In this document: positions 16,100 through 24,980 of the stretch, in pieces
Layout: the number at the start of each line of letters is the position of its first letter
How positions within the stretch are numbered: the stretch's first letter is position 1
Position numbers and translations under genes: made by a program
NCBI GenBank assembly: GCA_003138365.1
Contig: PLFY01000189.1
Span: 10,048-48,991 of the forward strand
Direction of reading: 5' to 3'
Length of the DNA: 38,944 nt
From: Acidobacteriaceae bacterium
Lineage (GTDB): Bacteria > Acidobacteriota > Terriglobia > Terriglobales > Acidobacteriaceae
The notes under the pieces: model-generated
Databases searched by the model: none
Told to the model about the DNA's origin: nothing
Seen by the model: the letters and a program-made list of their open reading frames with translations, nothing else

Positions 16100-17347
16100 A
16101 TGATTGAACGTGTGGCTCGCAAATTGGGTTTCAGAAGCAAGATGTTGCTTAACCTGGCGGGCATTGCTGCGATGGCGATGCCGATTGCGTTCGGTTTTGT
16201 AAACGTGAATCAAGTCCGCGCTCAGGCTGCTCCCGCGACGCCGGCGCAAGCTACGGCCGCGGCACCGGCGCAGGGCATCGCAGGCACCTGGCAGGGCACG
16301 CTTAACGCGGGCCGGGACCTGCGCACGGTGGTCAAGATCACCAAGGCGGACGATGGCAGCTACAAAGCGGTCTTCTACAGCATCGACCAGGGTGGCCAGC
16401 CGTTTAACGCGAACACGGTCACCTTGCAAGGCACGACTGTAAAGCTTGCGCTGGCCCTGATCGGCGGCACGTATGAGGGCAAGCTGAGCGCGGATGGAAA
16501 AACGATCGTAGGCAATTGGAGTCAGGGACCGAATCCCATTCCGCTTACCTTGACGCGCGCCACGCCGGAGACGGCCTGGGAGATCCCGACGCCACCAGCG
16601 CCCCAGCCGCCGATGGCAGAGAATGCAGATCCTTCGTTTGAAGTGGCGACCATCAAGCCGAACAACTCCGGCGCGGCGAGCATGCAGGGACTCACGCTGC
16701 GCGGGCGCAACTTTGCCACGCGCAATTCGTCATTGGGCGACCTGATCGCGTTTGCCTACAATGTGCAGGCAAAGCAGATCGTCGGTGGGCCGGATTGGAT
16801 GGACAAGGATCGATACGACATTGCCGCGGTGCCCGAACAGGAGGGCGTGCCGAACGCGGAGCAGTTGCGGACCATGATCAAGAAGCTCCTGACGGACCGA
16901 TTCAAGCTTGCATTCCATAACGACAAGAAGGAGCTTTCGGCGTATGTGCTCACGGTTGGCAAAGGCGGTCAGAAGCTCACGCCGACGCAGTTGAAAGGGC
17001 CGCTGCCCGGCATCGGCATTCGTCCCGGCGCCGGCGGCATCACGCTGAACATGGTGAATGCGACGGTGGGGGACTTTGCCAGCTTTCTGCAGATGCTTGT
17101 CCTGGACCGGCCGGTAGTGGACCAGACTGGAATCAAAGGCCGGTTTGATTATCAGTGCACCTTCGCGCCGGATGACTCGCAGTTCAACGGACACCCGCCG
17201 CCGGTGCCGCCGCAGGCAAACGCGACTGAGTCTGCGCCGGGACTGTTCGAAGCGATTCAGCAGCAGCTTGGGCTGAAGCTGGATGCGGAGAAGACTCCTG
17301 TGGATGTGATCGCCATCGACCACGTGGAGAAGCCTTCAGCGAACTAA
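16100..17347 (+). CDS. Secreted TIGR03435-family protein with extra N-terminal beta domain (paralogue 1)
   Basis: 415 residues. Signal peptide about 1-42 (core LLNLAGIAAMAMPIAFGF), then a beta-rich module at about 59-155 (GIAGTWQGTLNAGRDLRTVVKI ... SADGKTIVGNW), which is lipocalin-like in wording. The TIGR03435 domain follows from residue 180 (FEVATIKPN), with LIAFAYNVQAKQIVGGPDWMDKDRYDI, LLTDRFKL, LSAYVLTVGKGGQKL, the DRPVVDQTGIKGRFDY block and QQQLGLKL. It ends IDHVEKPSAN. The family is abundant in soil acidobacteria, also occurs fused to BlaR1-type peptidases, and has no known function. The ATG at 16100 has only a weak GGA upstream. First gene of the locus. Confidence 0.85.
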   Translation: MIERVARKLGFRSKMLLNLAGIAAMAMPIAFGFVNVNQVRAQAAPATPAQATAAAPAQGIAGTWQGTLNAGRDLRTVVKITKADDGSYKAVFYSIDQGGQPFNANTVTLQGTTVKLALALIGGTYEGKLSADGKTIVGNWSQGPNPIPLTLTRATPETAWEIPTPPAPQPPMAENADPSFEVATIKPNNSGAASMQGLTLRGRNFATRNSSLGDLIAFAYNVQAKQIVGGPDWMDKDRYDIAAVPEQEGVPNAEQLRTMIKKLLTDRFKLAFHNDKKELSAYVLTVGKGGQKLTPTQLKGPLPGIGIRPGAGGITLNMVNATVGDFASFLQMLVLDRPVVDQTGIKGRFDYQCTFAPDDSQFNGHPPPVPPQANATESAPGLFEAIQQQLGLKLDAEKTPVDVIAIDHVEKPSAN

Positions 17348-17416
17348 CATTGGCGGAAAGGAACGGGACACCGGGCGGGCAATCAAATCGGAGACGCAGA
17401 GCGCAATGGAAACGAG

Positions 17417-17429
17417 GAACGTCTCATCG
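17417..17429 (+). promoter_or_regulatory. Conserved 13-bp motif GAACGTCTYATCG, second copy
   Basis: Matches the copy at 16000-16012 at 12 of 13 positions. It lies 217 bp before the paralogue 2 start, but only about 85-105 bp if the inserted inverted-repeat element (17441-17573) is discounted; the first copy lies 87 bp before its gene. A weaker match (GTCTTAT) precedes paralogue 3. Possibly a shared operator or promoter element; unproven. Confidence 0.3.
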
Positions 17430-17440
17430 GCGAAGTCTGC

Positions 17441-17573
17441 TAACAGCCTGTGGTAAAAGTCGTGTTTTGAAAGGGCACGACTTTAGTCGTGCCGTAAGAC
17501 TGAAAATAAACGATGGGCTTCAGCCCCTGAGGGAAGGTTTTCAGAATTTTCGGATTTTACCACGGTCTGCTTA
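17441..17573. repeat. Nested inverted-repeat element (MITE/REP-like) between TIGR03435 genes
   Basis: The outer arms are TAACAGCCTGTGGTAAAA (17441-17458) and an imperfect inverse at 17555-17573, with a perfect 9-bp core GTGGTAAAA / TTTTACCAC. Inside are two hairpins: GGCACGACT TT AGTCGTGCC (17474-17493) and GGGCT TC AGCCC (17515-17526). GTCTGCT occurs on both sides (17435 and 17565), overlapping the ends. There is no coding capacity. The inner hairpins resemble dispersed repeats I know from acidobacterial genomes. Confidence 0.7.
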
Positions 17574-17646
17574 GGCTCAAGAGGTAAGTTGCTTTGAGTT
17601 TTTGGAATCGCGGGTGTCTGTCTCGAGGGAAAGGATTGTCCGCACG

Positions 17647-18564
17647 ATGACCGGGCGAGCTGCGCTCAAGCTGGGTATTGGGAAAGGGTTACTGCTGGTT
17701 GCTGTTGGATCAGTGGGGCTGGCGGCGCCAAACCTGAGTGGCCAGCGGAACATAACTCCGGGCGCTGCGCATTTGTCTGGGGAAAGCGCAGCCGCCGGGA
17801 CGCCTATGTACGATGTCGCTTCCATCAAGCTCTCCAAATACACATCCGATGGTGGAACGATGATGGTCATGATGAGAACGGATCCGGATGGCATGACTGC
17901 GACGAATGTGACGTTGAAGAGCCTCGTCTGCATGGCGTACGGATTAAGCGATTATCAGGTTTCGGGAGGTCCAGGCTGGGTCGATTCCGACTATTACGAC
18001 GTCAATGCCAAAATGGACGATTCCACCATGGAGATGCTTGGCAAACTTGCTCCGGGGCAGGCGCAACTGATGAGGCAACAGATGCTACAGGCCGTTTTGG
18101 CTGAGCGGTTCAAACTGACGATTCACCGCGAGACAAAGCAGGTTCCGGTATTTACTCTAGTTGTCGCGAAGAGCGGTCCCAAGATGCACCCATCGGCACC
18201 CACCACCGCAGCCGCGGATGGGAACAACGGCCCCAACGGCCAGCGACCTCAAGGCATGATGAGAATGGGGTGGGAAACAGACGCAATGACGCTGACCGCT
18301 GAAGGGATTTCCATGGAAGGGTTCACACCTCAACTTGCAGGAATGTTGCGTTCTACGGTTGAGAACAAGACCGGACTCAAGGGCAACTATGATTTCACGC
18401 TGCGATATACTCCCGACGAAGTGAGGGATGCAATGAATTCCAGTTCTTTCGCTCCTCCCATCTTCGCGGCTGTTCAGGAGCAACTGGGACTGAAACTTGA
18501 ATCGCGCAAGGGGCTTTCAGAGGCTCTCGTGATCGATCAGGTCGAGAGACCTTCGGCGAATTAG
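17647..18564 (+). CDS. Secreted TIGR03435-family protein (paralogue 2)
   Basis: 305 residues from the ATG at 17647. A signal-like N-terminus (LKLGIGKGLLLVAVGSVGLAA) is followed by MYDVASIKLSKYTSDGG, LVCMAYGLSDYQVSGGPGWVDSDYYDVNAKM, LQAVLAERFKLTIHRETKQVPVFTLVVAKSGPK, VENKTGLKGNYDFTLRYTPDE and QEQLGLKLESRKG. It ends ALVIDQVERPSAN, which matches the C-termini of paralogues 1 and 3. It differs from paralogue 1 by lacking the extra N-terminal beta module. Its upstream region carries the inserted inverted-repeat element. The function of the family is unknown. Confidence 0.87.
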   Translation: MTGRAALKLGIGKGLLLVAVGSVGLAAPNLSGQRNITPGAAHLSGESAAAGTPMYDVASIKLSKYTSDGGTMMVMMRTDPDGMTATNVTLKSLVCMAYGLSDYQVSGGPGWVDSDYYDVNAKMDDSTMEMLGKLAPGQAQLMRQQMLQAVLAERFKLTIHRETKQVPVFTLVVAKSGPKMHPSAPTTAAADGNNGPNGQRPQGMMRMGWETDAMTLTAEGISMEGFTPQLAGMLRSTVENKTGLKGNYDFTLRYTPDEVRDAMNSSSFAPPIFAAVQEQLGLKLESRKGLSEALVIDQVERPSAN

Positions 18565-18709
18565 GATCATTGAGCGGCGTGATAAGTCCGCGAGAAATGG
18601 CTGAGGCGCGGGAACAAACGAAAGGACTTCGGTGTCTTATATTGTAAGTCGCCGTCAAGTTTCACGAATCAATGATGGGCGGCATCGCTAACGAGTGTCT
18701 TGAGAGTTC

Positions 18710-19609
18710 ATGAGCGAACTGAAGCGCAGCAAAAACACGTTGTTGATCGCGGCTGGATTGGTGGCGCTTGCCGCTCAGGGCGCATTGGGTCAAGCGATCG
18801 CAACAACGCCGCAGGCTCAGCTCGCAGCGGCCCAGTTGCCGGCATTCGAAGTCGCTTCGATCAGGCTGAGCAACGCCGACAACGACCTGCGCAATTTCAT
18901 GATCTCGGCCACAAGATTCAGAGTGGAGAACGGAACCGTGACGGCGCTGATCCGGTTTGCTTACAACATCAAATCGGATGACCAGCTTCCCAAAGAGCCG
19001 CGCTGGATCGGGGTAGATAAGTTCGACATCGACGCCAAGATTGCGGACTCGCAAGGTGAGGCGATGAATAAACTCGCTCCCGATCAAAAGTTTGAACAAT
19101 ACCGAATGATGGTTCAATCGCTGCTCATGGATCGATTCAAGCTGGAAGTGAGCAGGCAGATGAAGGAGATACCAGTCTACGCATTGACGGTGGCAAAGAA
19201 TGGGCCAAAGCCGACCATGGCGAAAGTAACACCGCAAACGCAGATGCAGCGCATGCCAACTCTGACTGGAGGGTCGAGGGGAGAACTGAGGGCAGGGGCT
19301 GTTTCGATGGCCATGTTTACGGACTGGCTATCGGGCAGGGACGACATAGGCGGCCGCGTGGTGATTGACGAAACCGCCCTGCCCGGCAGTTATGATTTCT
19401 TGTTGAGTTGGACGCTGGATGAAGCTCACAAGGCAACGTTGAATGGGGCTGGCGCGAGTCAAGGGGAGTCAAGCGCAAATGCGCTGGAGTCTTCTGGACC
19501 ATCGATCCTCACGGCGCTTCAAGAGCAATTGGGGTTGAAACTTGAATCGACAAAGGCCAAGGTGGAGGCTCTTGTCATCGATCATATTGAAAAGCCTTCG
19601 GCAAATTAG
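18710..19609 (+). CDS. Secreted TIGR03435-family protein (paralogue 3)
   Basis: 299 residues. Signal peptide about 1-28 (LLIAAGLVALAAQGALGQ). The family domain starts at FEVASIRLSN (residue 46) and includes LIRFAYNIKSDDQLPKEPRWIGVDKFDIDAKI, LLMDRFKLEVSRQMKEIPVYALTVAKNGPK, VIDETALPGSYDFLLSWT and LQEQLGLKLESTKAK. It ends ALVIDHIEKPSAN. The Oar-like receptor gene starts 20 bp downstream, so the two are likely cotranscribed. As with the other paralogues, no catalytic motif is visible, and the role is unknown. Confidence 0.88.
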   Translation: MSELKRSKNTLLIAAGLVALAAQGALGQAIATTPQAQLAAAQLPAFEVASIRLSNADNDLRNFMISATRFRVENGTVTALIRFAYNIKSDDQLPKEPRWIGVDKFDIDAKIADSQGEAMNKLAPDQKFEQYRMMVQSLLMDRFKLEVSRQMKEIPVYALTVAKNGPKPTMAKVTPQTQMQRMPTLTGGSRGELRAGAVSMAMFTDWLSGRDDIGGRVVIDETALPGSYDFLLSWTLDEAHKATLNGAGASQGESSANALESSGPSILTALQEQLGLKLESTKAKVEALVIDHIEKPSAN

Positions 19610-19629
19610 GATCGAACTGGAGTCACCGG

Positions 19630-22600
19630 ATGGTGCGGCGCTTTGCCAAAATCTTGCTCTTCTGCATTCTTGCGAGTCTCTGCGGCTCTTGCGTGGCTGC
19701 GGCTTCGGAGTATCACGGGCAAGTTACGTTCGGCGGATTGCCGGTTCCGGGAGCTACGATCACGGCGACGCAAGGCGAGAAGAAGGTCAGCACTGTTTCC
19801 GATCAGGGTGGCCTGTATGATTTTCCAGACCTTGCGGATGGGCCGTGGAAGATCGAGATCGAGATGCAGTGTTTCTCGACGATTCAGGCAGAGGTGACGG
19901 TTGGCGCGAACATGGCCGCGGGCAAGTGGGAGTTGACGCTGCTGCCGCTGGACCAACTGATGGCGCGCACCAAGCTGACGCAAGCGCCGCCGAGTTTGCC
20001 TGTGGCAGTGAACACGCCCGGGGCTGCGAAGAAGCGTGAAGCAACAGGCGCCGCCGCCGCGGTTGCAGAGATGCCGAAGCCGACGGAGGAGCAGAGCCAG
20101 CAGGCGTCGGACGGCTTTCTGGTGAATGGCAGCGTGAACAATGCGGCGATGAGCCAATACTCGCTCGACCAGGCTTTCGGGAACCGAAGACCGAACAGCA
20201 AGAGCCTCTACACGGGCGGGTTCGCGGCGGTTCTGAATAACTCCGCTCTCGATGCGCGGCCGTATTCACTGAGCGGGTTCGACACGCCGAAGGCCAGTTA
20301 TGATCGCATAACCGGCATGGTTGCGCTGGGCGGACCGATCAAGATTCCGCACGTGCTGCCGCGCGGGCCTAACTTCTTTGTCGCCTACCAGTGGACGCGC
20401 GACCACACCGCGGCCATTCAGCCCGGACTCGTCCCTACCGGGGCAGAGCGTGCGGGGAATCTGTTTGGCTTGTTGAATGCGGTGGGCCAGCCGGTCACGG
20501 TTTACAATCCTGCGACAGGGCTGCCGTTCGCCGGCAATGTTGTCCCCGTGAGCACGCAGGCGCAGGCGCTGTTAGCGCTCTACCCCATGCCGAATATTGC
20601 CGGCGCGTCGGGCTACAACTACCAGGCGCCCGTGCTCGGCAGCAGCCATCAGGACGTGGTGCAACTGCGCCTGAACAAGACGCTCGGCCGCAAGGACCAG
20701 CTCAACGGAGCCTTCAACCTGCAGAGCACAAGGACCGGCAACGAGAACTTTTTCGGCTTTGTGGACACGACCGATACGCTGGGCATCAATACAAATATCA
20801 ATTGGTCGCACCGATTCAACCAGCACGTATTTGTGTATACAGGCTACCGCTTCAGCCGGTCGAGAACGCTGATCGTGCCCAACTTTGCAGGCCGCGAGAA
20901 CGTCGCTGGAGCGGCGGGGATAAGCGGCGACGATCAGGACCCGACTAATTGGGGTCCGCCGGCGCTCAACTTTTCAAGCGGCATTGCCGGTCTCAGCGAC
21001 GCCAACAGCGAGTTCAACCGCAACCGCACCGACGGTTTCTCCGGGTCGGCGGCTATTTATCGCGGCCATCACAACATCACTGTGGGCGGCGATTTCCGCA
21101 AACAGCAGTACAACGATTTCTTTGAGCAGAACCCGAGGGGGGCGTTTACCTTTACAGGCGCCGCAACCCAAGGCACGGCAACCAGCACGGCGACAAGCGG
21201 GTCGGACTTCGCCGATTTTCTGCTGGGAGTGCCGGATACGAGTTCGATTGCATTTGGCAATGCGGACAAATACTTTCGCCAACCGGTCTACGCCGCTTAC
21301 GCAACAGACGATTGGCGCATTCTGTCTGTGTTGACCATCAACGCGGGCATGCGCTGGGAGGACGGCGAGCCCATGACGGAGATTCACGGGCGGCTGGTGA
21401 ATCTCGACCTCACGTCCGACTTTACGGCTGCCGCGCCGGTTGTGGGCAGCGATCCTGTCGGGGCCGTCACCGGCACGCACTATCCCAGCTCACTGATCCG
21501 GCCGGACAGGCTCGGGTTTGAACCGCGTATCGGCATTTCGTGGCGTCCCATTCCCGCTTCGACCATTGTGGTCCGCGCGGGTTACGGAATCTATCACGAC
21601 ACTTCGGTCTACCTGGCGCCCGCGCTGCAACTGGCCCAGCAGTCTCCGCTGTCGACGAGCCTAAGGGAGCAGAACAGCGCCGCCTGCCCGCTGACGCTGG
21701 CAAACGGATTCAACTCATGCTCTTCCTCCAACCCCGACAACTTCGCAGTCGATCCAAACTTCCGCGTGGGATACGCGCAAACGTGGCAGTTGGCGGTGCA
21801 GCGAGATCTGCCCGGCGCAATGCAACTGACCGCGACTTATCTTGGCGTGAAAGGCACGCGTGGCGTTCAGGAGTTTCTGCCCAACACTTACCCGATTGGG
21901 GCAGTTACACCGTGTCCTAACTGCCCGCTGGACTTTGAGTATCGAACGTCGGGCGGCGACTCGACGCGCGAATCGGGACAGTTGCAACTGCGCCGCAGGC
22001 TGCGCAGCGGATTCACGGCGTCGCTGCTCTACACCTATTCGAAGTCAATGGACGACGACGCAGCGCTGGGCGGCCAGGGTTACGCGACCGCCAACGATCA
22101 GAGCCAGAACGCAACCCCAGCGACAGCTTCGATCGCGCAGAACTGGCTCGACCTGCGAGCGGAGCGAGCGCTGTCTACCTTCGATCAACGCAACCTGCTT
22201 AACGTGCAGGTTCAATACACGAGCGGCCAGGGCCTGGGCGGCGGAACCCTGATGAGCGGCTGGAGCGGGAGACTGTTGAAAGAGTGGACGGTGCTGACGC
22301 AGATTACGACTGGGACTGGAATGCCGGAGACCCCGAGTTATCCAACTGCGGTTCCCGGCACTGGGTTCACGGGCACGATTCGACCAAACCTTACCGGTGC
22401 ACCTATCTATATTTCCGGCATGGCTGCGCATCTGAACGCCGCAGCCTATACGGCGCCGTTCGCCGGCCAATGGGGAAATGCGGGCAGAGACTCGATTACC
22501 GGGCCCGGCCAGTATAGCCTCGACACTTCGCTCGAACGAACATTTCGGCCTAACACGAAGCTTTATCTGATTGCACGCGTGGACGCGACGAACCTGCTGA

Positions 22601-22713
22601 ATCACGGCGTCTTCACCGGGTGGAGTACCAGTGTCAGCAGCACACAATTCGGACTGCCCATAGCTGCCAATCCCATGCGCAGCTTGCAGACCACGATAAG
22701 GCTGAGGTTCTGA
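19630..22713 (+). CDS. Oar-like TonB-dependent receptor with carboxypeptidase-regulatory-like N-terminus
   Basis: 1027 residues; GGAG lies about 9 bases before the ATG. Signal peptide about 1-25. Residues 27-115 form a carboxypeptidase regulatory-like beta sandwich (YHGQVTFGGLPVPGATITATQG ... GLYDFPDL). A plug-like region follows, then a long beta-barrel with aromatic-rich strands (FFVAYQWTRDHT, VYTGYRFSRSRT, AYATDDWRILSVLTINAGMRWEDGEPM, SWRPIPASTIVVRAGYGIYHDTS, SLLYTYSKSMDDD). It ends TTIRLRF with a terminal Phe, as outer-membrane barrels do. I see no clear TonB box. In Myxococcus the related Oar exports a protease, so outward transport of the neighbouring TIGR03435 proteins is conceivable but is only inference. 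Confidence 0.88.
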   Translation: MVRRFAKILLFCILASLCGSCVAAASEYHGQVTFGGLPVPGATITATQGEKKVSTVSDQGGLYDFPDLADGPWKIEIEMQCFSTIQAEVTVGANMAAGKWELTLLPLDQLMARTKLTQAPPSLPVAVNTPGAAKKREATGAAAAVAEMPKPTEEQSQQASDGFLVNGSVNNAAMSQYSLDQAFGNRRPNSKSLYTGGFAAVLNNSALDARPYSLSGFDTPKASYDRITGMVALGGPIKIPHVLPRGPNFFVAYQWTRDHTAAIQPGLVPTGAERAGNLFGLLNAVGQPVTVYNPATGLPFAGNVVPVSTQAQALLALYPMPNIAGASGYNYQAPVLGSSHQDVVQLRLNKTLGRKDQLNGAFNLQSTRTGNENFFGFVDTTDTLGINTNINWSHRFNQHVFVYTGYRFSRSRTLIVPNFAGRENVAGAAGISGDDQDPTNWGPPALNFSSGIAGLSDANSEFNRNRTDGFSGSAAIYRGHHNITVGGDFRKQQYNDFFEQNPRGAFTFTGAATQGTATSTATSGSDFADFLLGVPDTSSIAFGNADKYFRQPVYAAYATDDWRILSVLTINAGMRWEDGEPMTEIHGRLVNLDLTSDFTAAAPVVGSDPVGAVTGTHYPSSLIRPDRLGFEPRIGISWRPIPASTIVVRAGYGIYHDTSVYLAPALQLAQQSPLSTSLREQNSAACPLTLANGFNSCSSSNPDNFAVDPNFRVGYAQTWQLAVQRDLPGAMQLTATYLGVKGTRGVQEFLPNTYPIGAVTPCPNCPLDFEYRTSGGDSTRESGQLQLRRRLRSGFTASLLYTYSKSMDDDAALGGQGYATANDQSQNATPATASIAQNWLDLRAERALSTFDQRNLLNVQVQYTSGQGLGGGTLMSGWSGRLLKEWTVLTQITTGTGMPETPSYPTAVPGTGFTGTIRPNLTGAPIYISGMAAHLNAAAYTAPFAGQWGNAGRDSITGPGQYSLDTSLERTFRPNTKLYLIARVDATNLLNHGVFTGWSTSVSSTQFGLPIAANPMRSLQTTIRLRF

Positions 22714-22714
22714 G

Positions 22715-24844
22715 ATGCGGAGACTGACAGGCCTTATCGTCTTAGTCATGGCCGGCGCCTTTGCGGGCGCGCAGCAGATTGGGCAGAACAAGCCGGCCGG
22801 CGCCGGAGATAACTTTACCTTGACTGTGAAAGTGCAACTGGTGGTCGAAGCCGTGGTGGTGAAAGATAAGGATGGGAAGCCCATTCAGGGACTTACCGCC
22901 AAGGACTTTGCCCTCACCGAGGACGGCGCTCCGCAGTCGATCAGCTTCTGCGAGCATCAGGCGCTGGCTGGCCATGCGGAGCCGCTGCCGGTGGCTGCGC
23001 CGGGCAGCGAAGATATCAAAATCTACAAGCGCCTGACGCATACACAGATTGCGCCTGAAACCGTGGAGAACGGGCGCTATAAGAATCGCCGGCTGCTGGC
23101 ACTTTACTTTGATATGTCCGCGATGTACCCCGCCGACCAGCTCCGCGCCCTCTCTGCCGCGGAGAAGTTTATCCGCACCCAAATGACCACCGTCGATCTG
23201 GTGTCAATCCTGAGTTATGAAGGCGGCTCCGTCGATATCTACCAGGACTTTACCGGCGACAGGAACAAGCTGCTCAGCGTGCTGGAGACCATGATCGTAG
23301 GTCAAGGCCAGGGAAACGAAGAGACCATCGACGACGCCAGCAGCGCGGACACGGGAGCGGCCTTCGGCCAGGACGACAGCGAGTTCAACGTCTTCAACAC
23401 TGATCGGCAGCTCTCTGCCTTGCAGACCGCGGCCAAGATGCTGGGCCAGTTGAACGAGAAGAAATCGCTCGTCTACTTCGCCAGCGGCCTGCGCCTGAAC
23501 GGGATTGACAACCAGGCCCAGCTTCACGCCACGGTCGACGCGGCCATCAAAGCCGGCGTGTCCTTCTGGCCAATCGACGCGCGCGGCCTCGTGGCACGGG
23601 CGCCGCTGGGCGACGCAACACAAGGCTCGCCGGGTAACTCCGGCGTATACACCGGCGGCGCCGCGCTGGCCAACATCAGCAATTTTCAGCAGTCGCAAGA
23701 TACGCTGTTTGCTCTTGCCGGGGACACCGGCGGAAAAGCTCTCTTCGATAACAACGACCTGACCCGCGGCCTCGTCCAGGCTCAGGAATCCATCTCCGAT
23801 TACTACATCCTCGGCTACTACGCCACCAATACAGCCAAGAACGGCCACTTCCGGCGTATCAAGGTCTCGCTCACTCAAGATCTCGCCGCCAACCTGACTT
23901 ACCGCCAGGGTTACTACGCCGACAAGGAGTTCAGCCGCTTTACCGCTGTCGACAAGGAGCGACAGCTTGAAGACGCACTGATGCTCGAGGACCCAGTTAC
24001 CGAGCTTTCGATCGCTATGGAGATCGATCACTTCCAACTCAATCGAGCGGAGTACTTTGTTCCCATCATTGTGAAGATTCCAGGCCGCGAGCTGGCGCTG
24101 GCCAAACGCGGCGGCGCCGAGCACACGCTCATCGACTTTGTGGGCGAGATCAAGGACCTGGTCGGCGGCGCCACTGTCACCAATGTGCGCGACAACGTGA
24201 ACATCAAGCTCTCCGATGCGACCGCGGCAGAACTGGCCCGGCGGCCTATAGAATATGACACCGGCTTCACGCTGCTGCCCGGCAAGTACATGATCAAGTT
24301 TCTGGCGCGCGACGATGAAACAGGCAGAATCGGCACCTATCAAACCGACTTCGTCATTCCTAACTTGAATAAGGAAGAGAAACAAATCCCCATCAGCTCG
24401 GTTGTGCTGAGCAGCCAGCGAGTGGATCTCAAGGAAGCGCTGTTCGACGCAGCGAAGGCTAAAGACAAGGAGAAAGAAGCATCCGTAAACCCGCTCGTCC
24501 AGGATGGGAAGAAGCTCATCCCCAGCGTCACACGTGTGTTTAGCACAACGCGTGAGATATACGTTTACTTTCAGGCCTATAAGTCGCCAGTGGCGGACGG
24601 GAAGACGGCCAGCCAGCCGATTTTCGCATTTGTCAGCCTTTATCTTGCCGGCAACAAGGTCTTCGAGACGCCGCCAACGGCGGTGGCGCCCAATGTCGCC
24701 AGCAGGCTTGGAACCATGCCCATGAGCTTCAACCTGGGCGTGCATGGCCTCCCGCCTGGAGAATATGACTGCCAGGTGACCGTTCTCGACCCGTCCACGG
24801 GGAAGGCGACCTTCTGGCGGGCACCGATCTTGCTTGTTCCTTAG
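22715..24844 (+). CDS. VWFA-related acidobacterial domain protein (TIGR03436-like)
   Basis: 709 residues. The start lies one base after the receptor stop (TGAGATG), implying translational coupling. Signal peptide about 1-19. The TIGR03436 opening is LVVEAVVVKDKDGKPIQGLTAKDFALTEDGAPQSI (residues 42-76). The von Willebrand A core runs from about 126 (RRLLALYFDMSAM) to about 370 (YYILGYYATN). The metal-ion adhesion motif DxSxS reads D133-M-S135-A-M137, so its last Ser is missing. The C-terminal half is beta-rich (YFVPIIVKIPGREL, LLPGKYMIKFLARDDETGRIGTYQTDF), ending in a domain resembling acidobacterial secreted proteins. Possibly a periplasmic or surface partner of the receptor; function unknown. 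Confidence 0.88.
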   Translation: MRRLTGLIVLVMAGAFAGAQQIGQNKPAGAGDNFTLTVKVQLVVEAVVVKDKDGKPIQGLTAKDFALTEDGAPQSISFCEHQALAGHAEPLPVAAPGSEDIKIYKRLTHTQIAPETVENGRYKNRRLLALYFDMSAMYPADQLRALSAAEKFIRTQMTTVDLVSILSYEGGSVDIYQDFTGDRNKLLSVLETMIVGQGQGNEETIDDASSADTGAAFGQDDSEFNVFNTDRQLSALQTAAKMLGQLNEKKSLVYFASGLRLNGIDNQAQLHATVDAAIKAGVSFWPIDARGLVARAPLGDATQGSPGNSGVYTGGAALANISNFQQSQDTLFALAGDTGGKALFDNNDLTRGLVQAQESISDYYILGYYATNTAKNGHFRRIKVSLTQDLAANLTYRQGYYADKEFSRFTAVDKERQLEDALMLEDPVTELSIAMEIDHFQLNRAEYFVPIIVKIPGRELALAKRGGAEHTLIDFVGEIKDLVGGATVTNVRDNVNIKLSDATAAELARRPIEYDTGFTLLPGKYMIKFLARDDETGRIGTYQTDFVIPNLNKEEKQIPISSVVLSSQRVDLKEALFDAAKAKDKEKEASVNPLVQDGKKLIPSVTRVFSTTREIYVYFQAYKSPVADGKTASQPIFAFVSLYLAGNKVFETPPTAVAPNVASRLGTMPMSFNLGVHGLPPGEYDCQVTVLDPSTGKATFWRAPILLVP

Positions 24845-24980
24845 CGCATCTCTGCACAAGTTCTTCCTGGCGACAAACATTCCCTCAGGGGCTCAATACT
24901 ACAGTTGCGCTTGCTTCGTGTCATCGGGCAATTTGAAGTTGATGGCGAAGCCTGGCACTGCTTTCGTGCTCCCAAACAAC

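Noticed and set aside
23204-24880. 558-codon open frame antisense to the VWFA gene
   Set aside because: A shadow of a GC-rich gene: no family sequence, and the opposite strand codes a recognisable protein.
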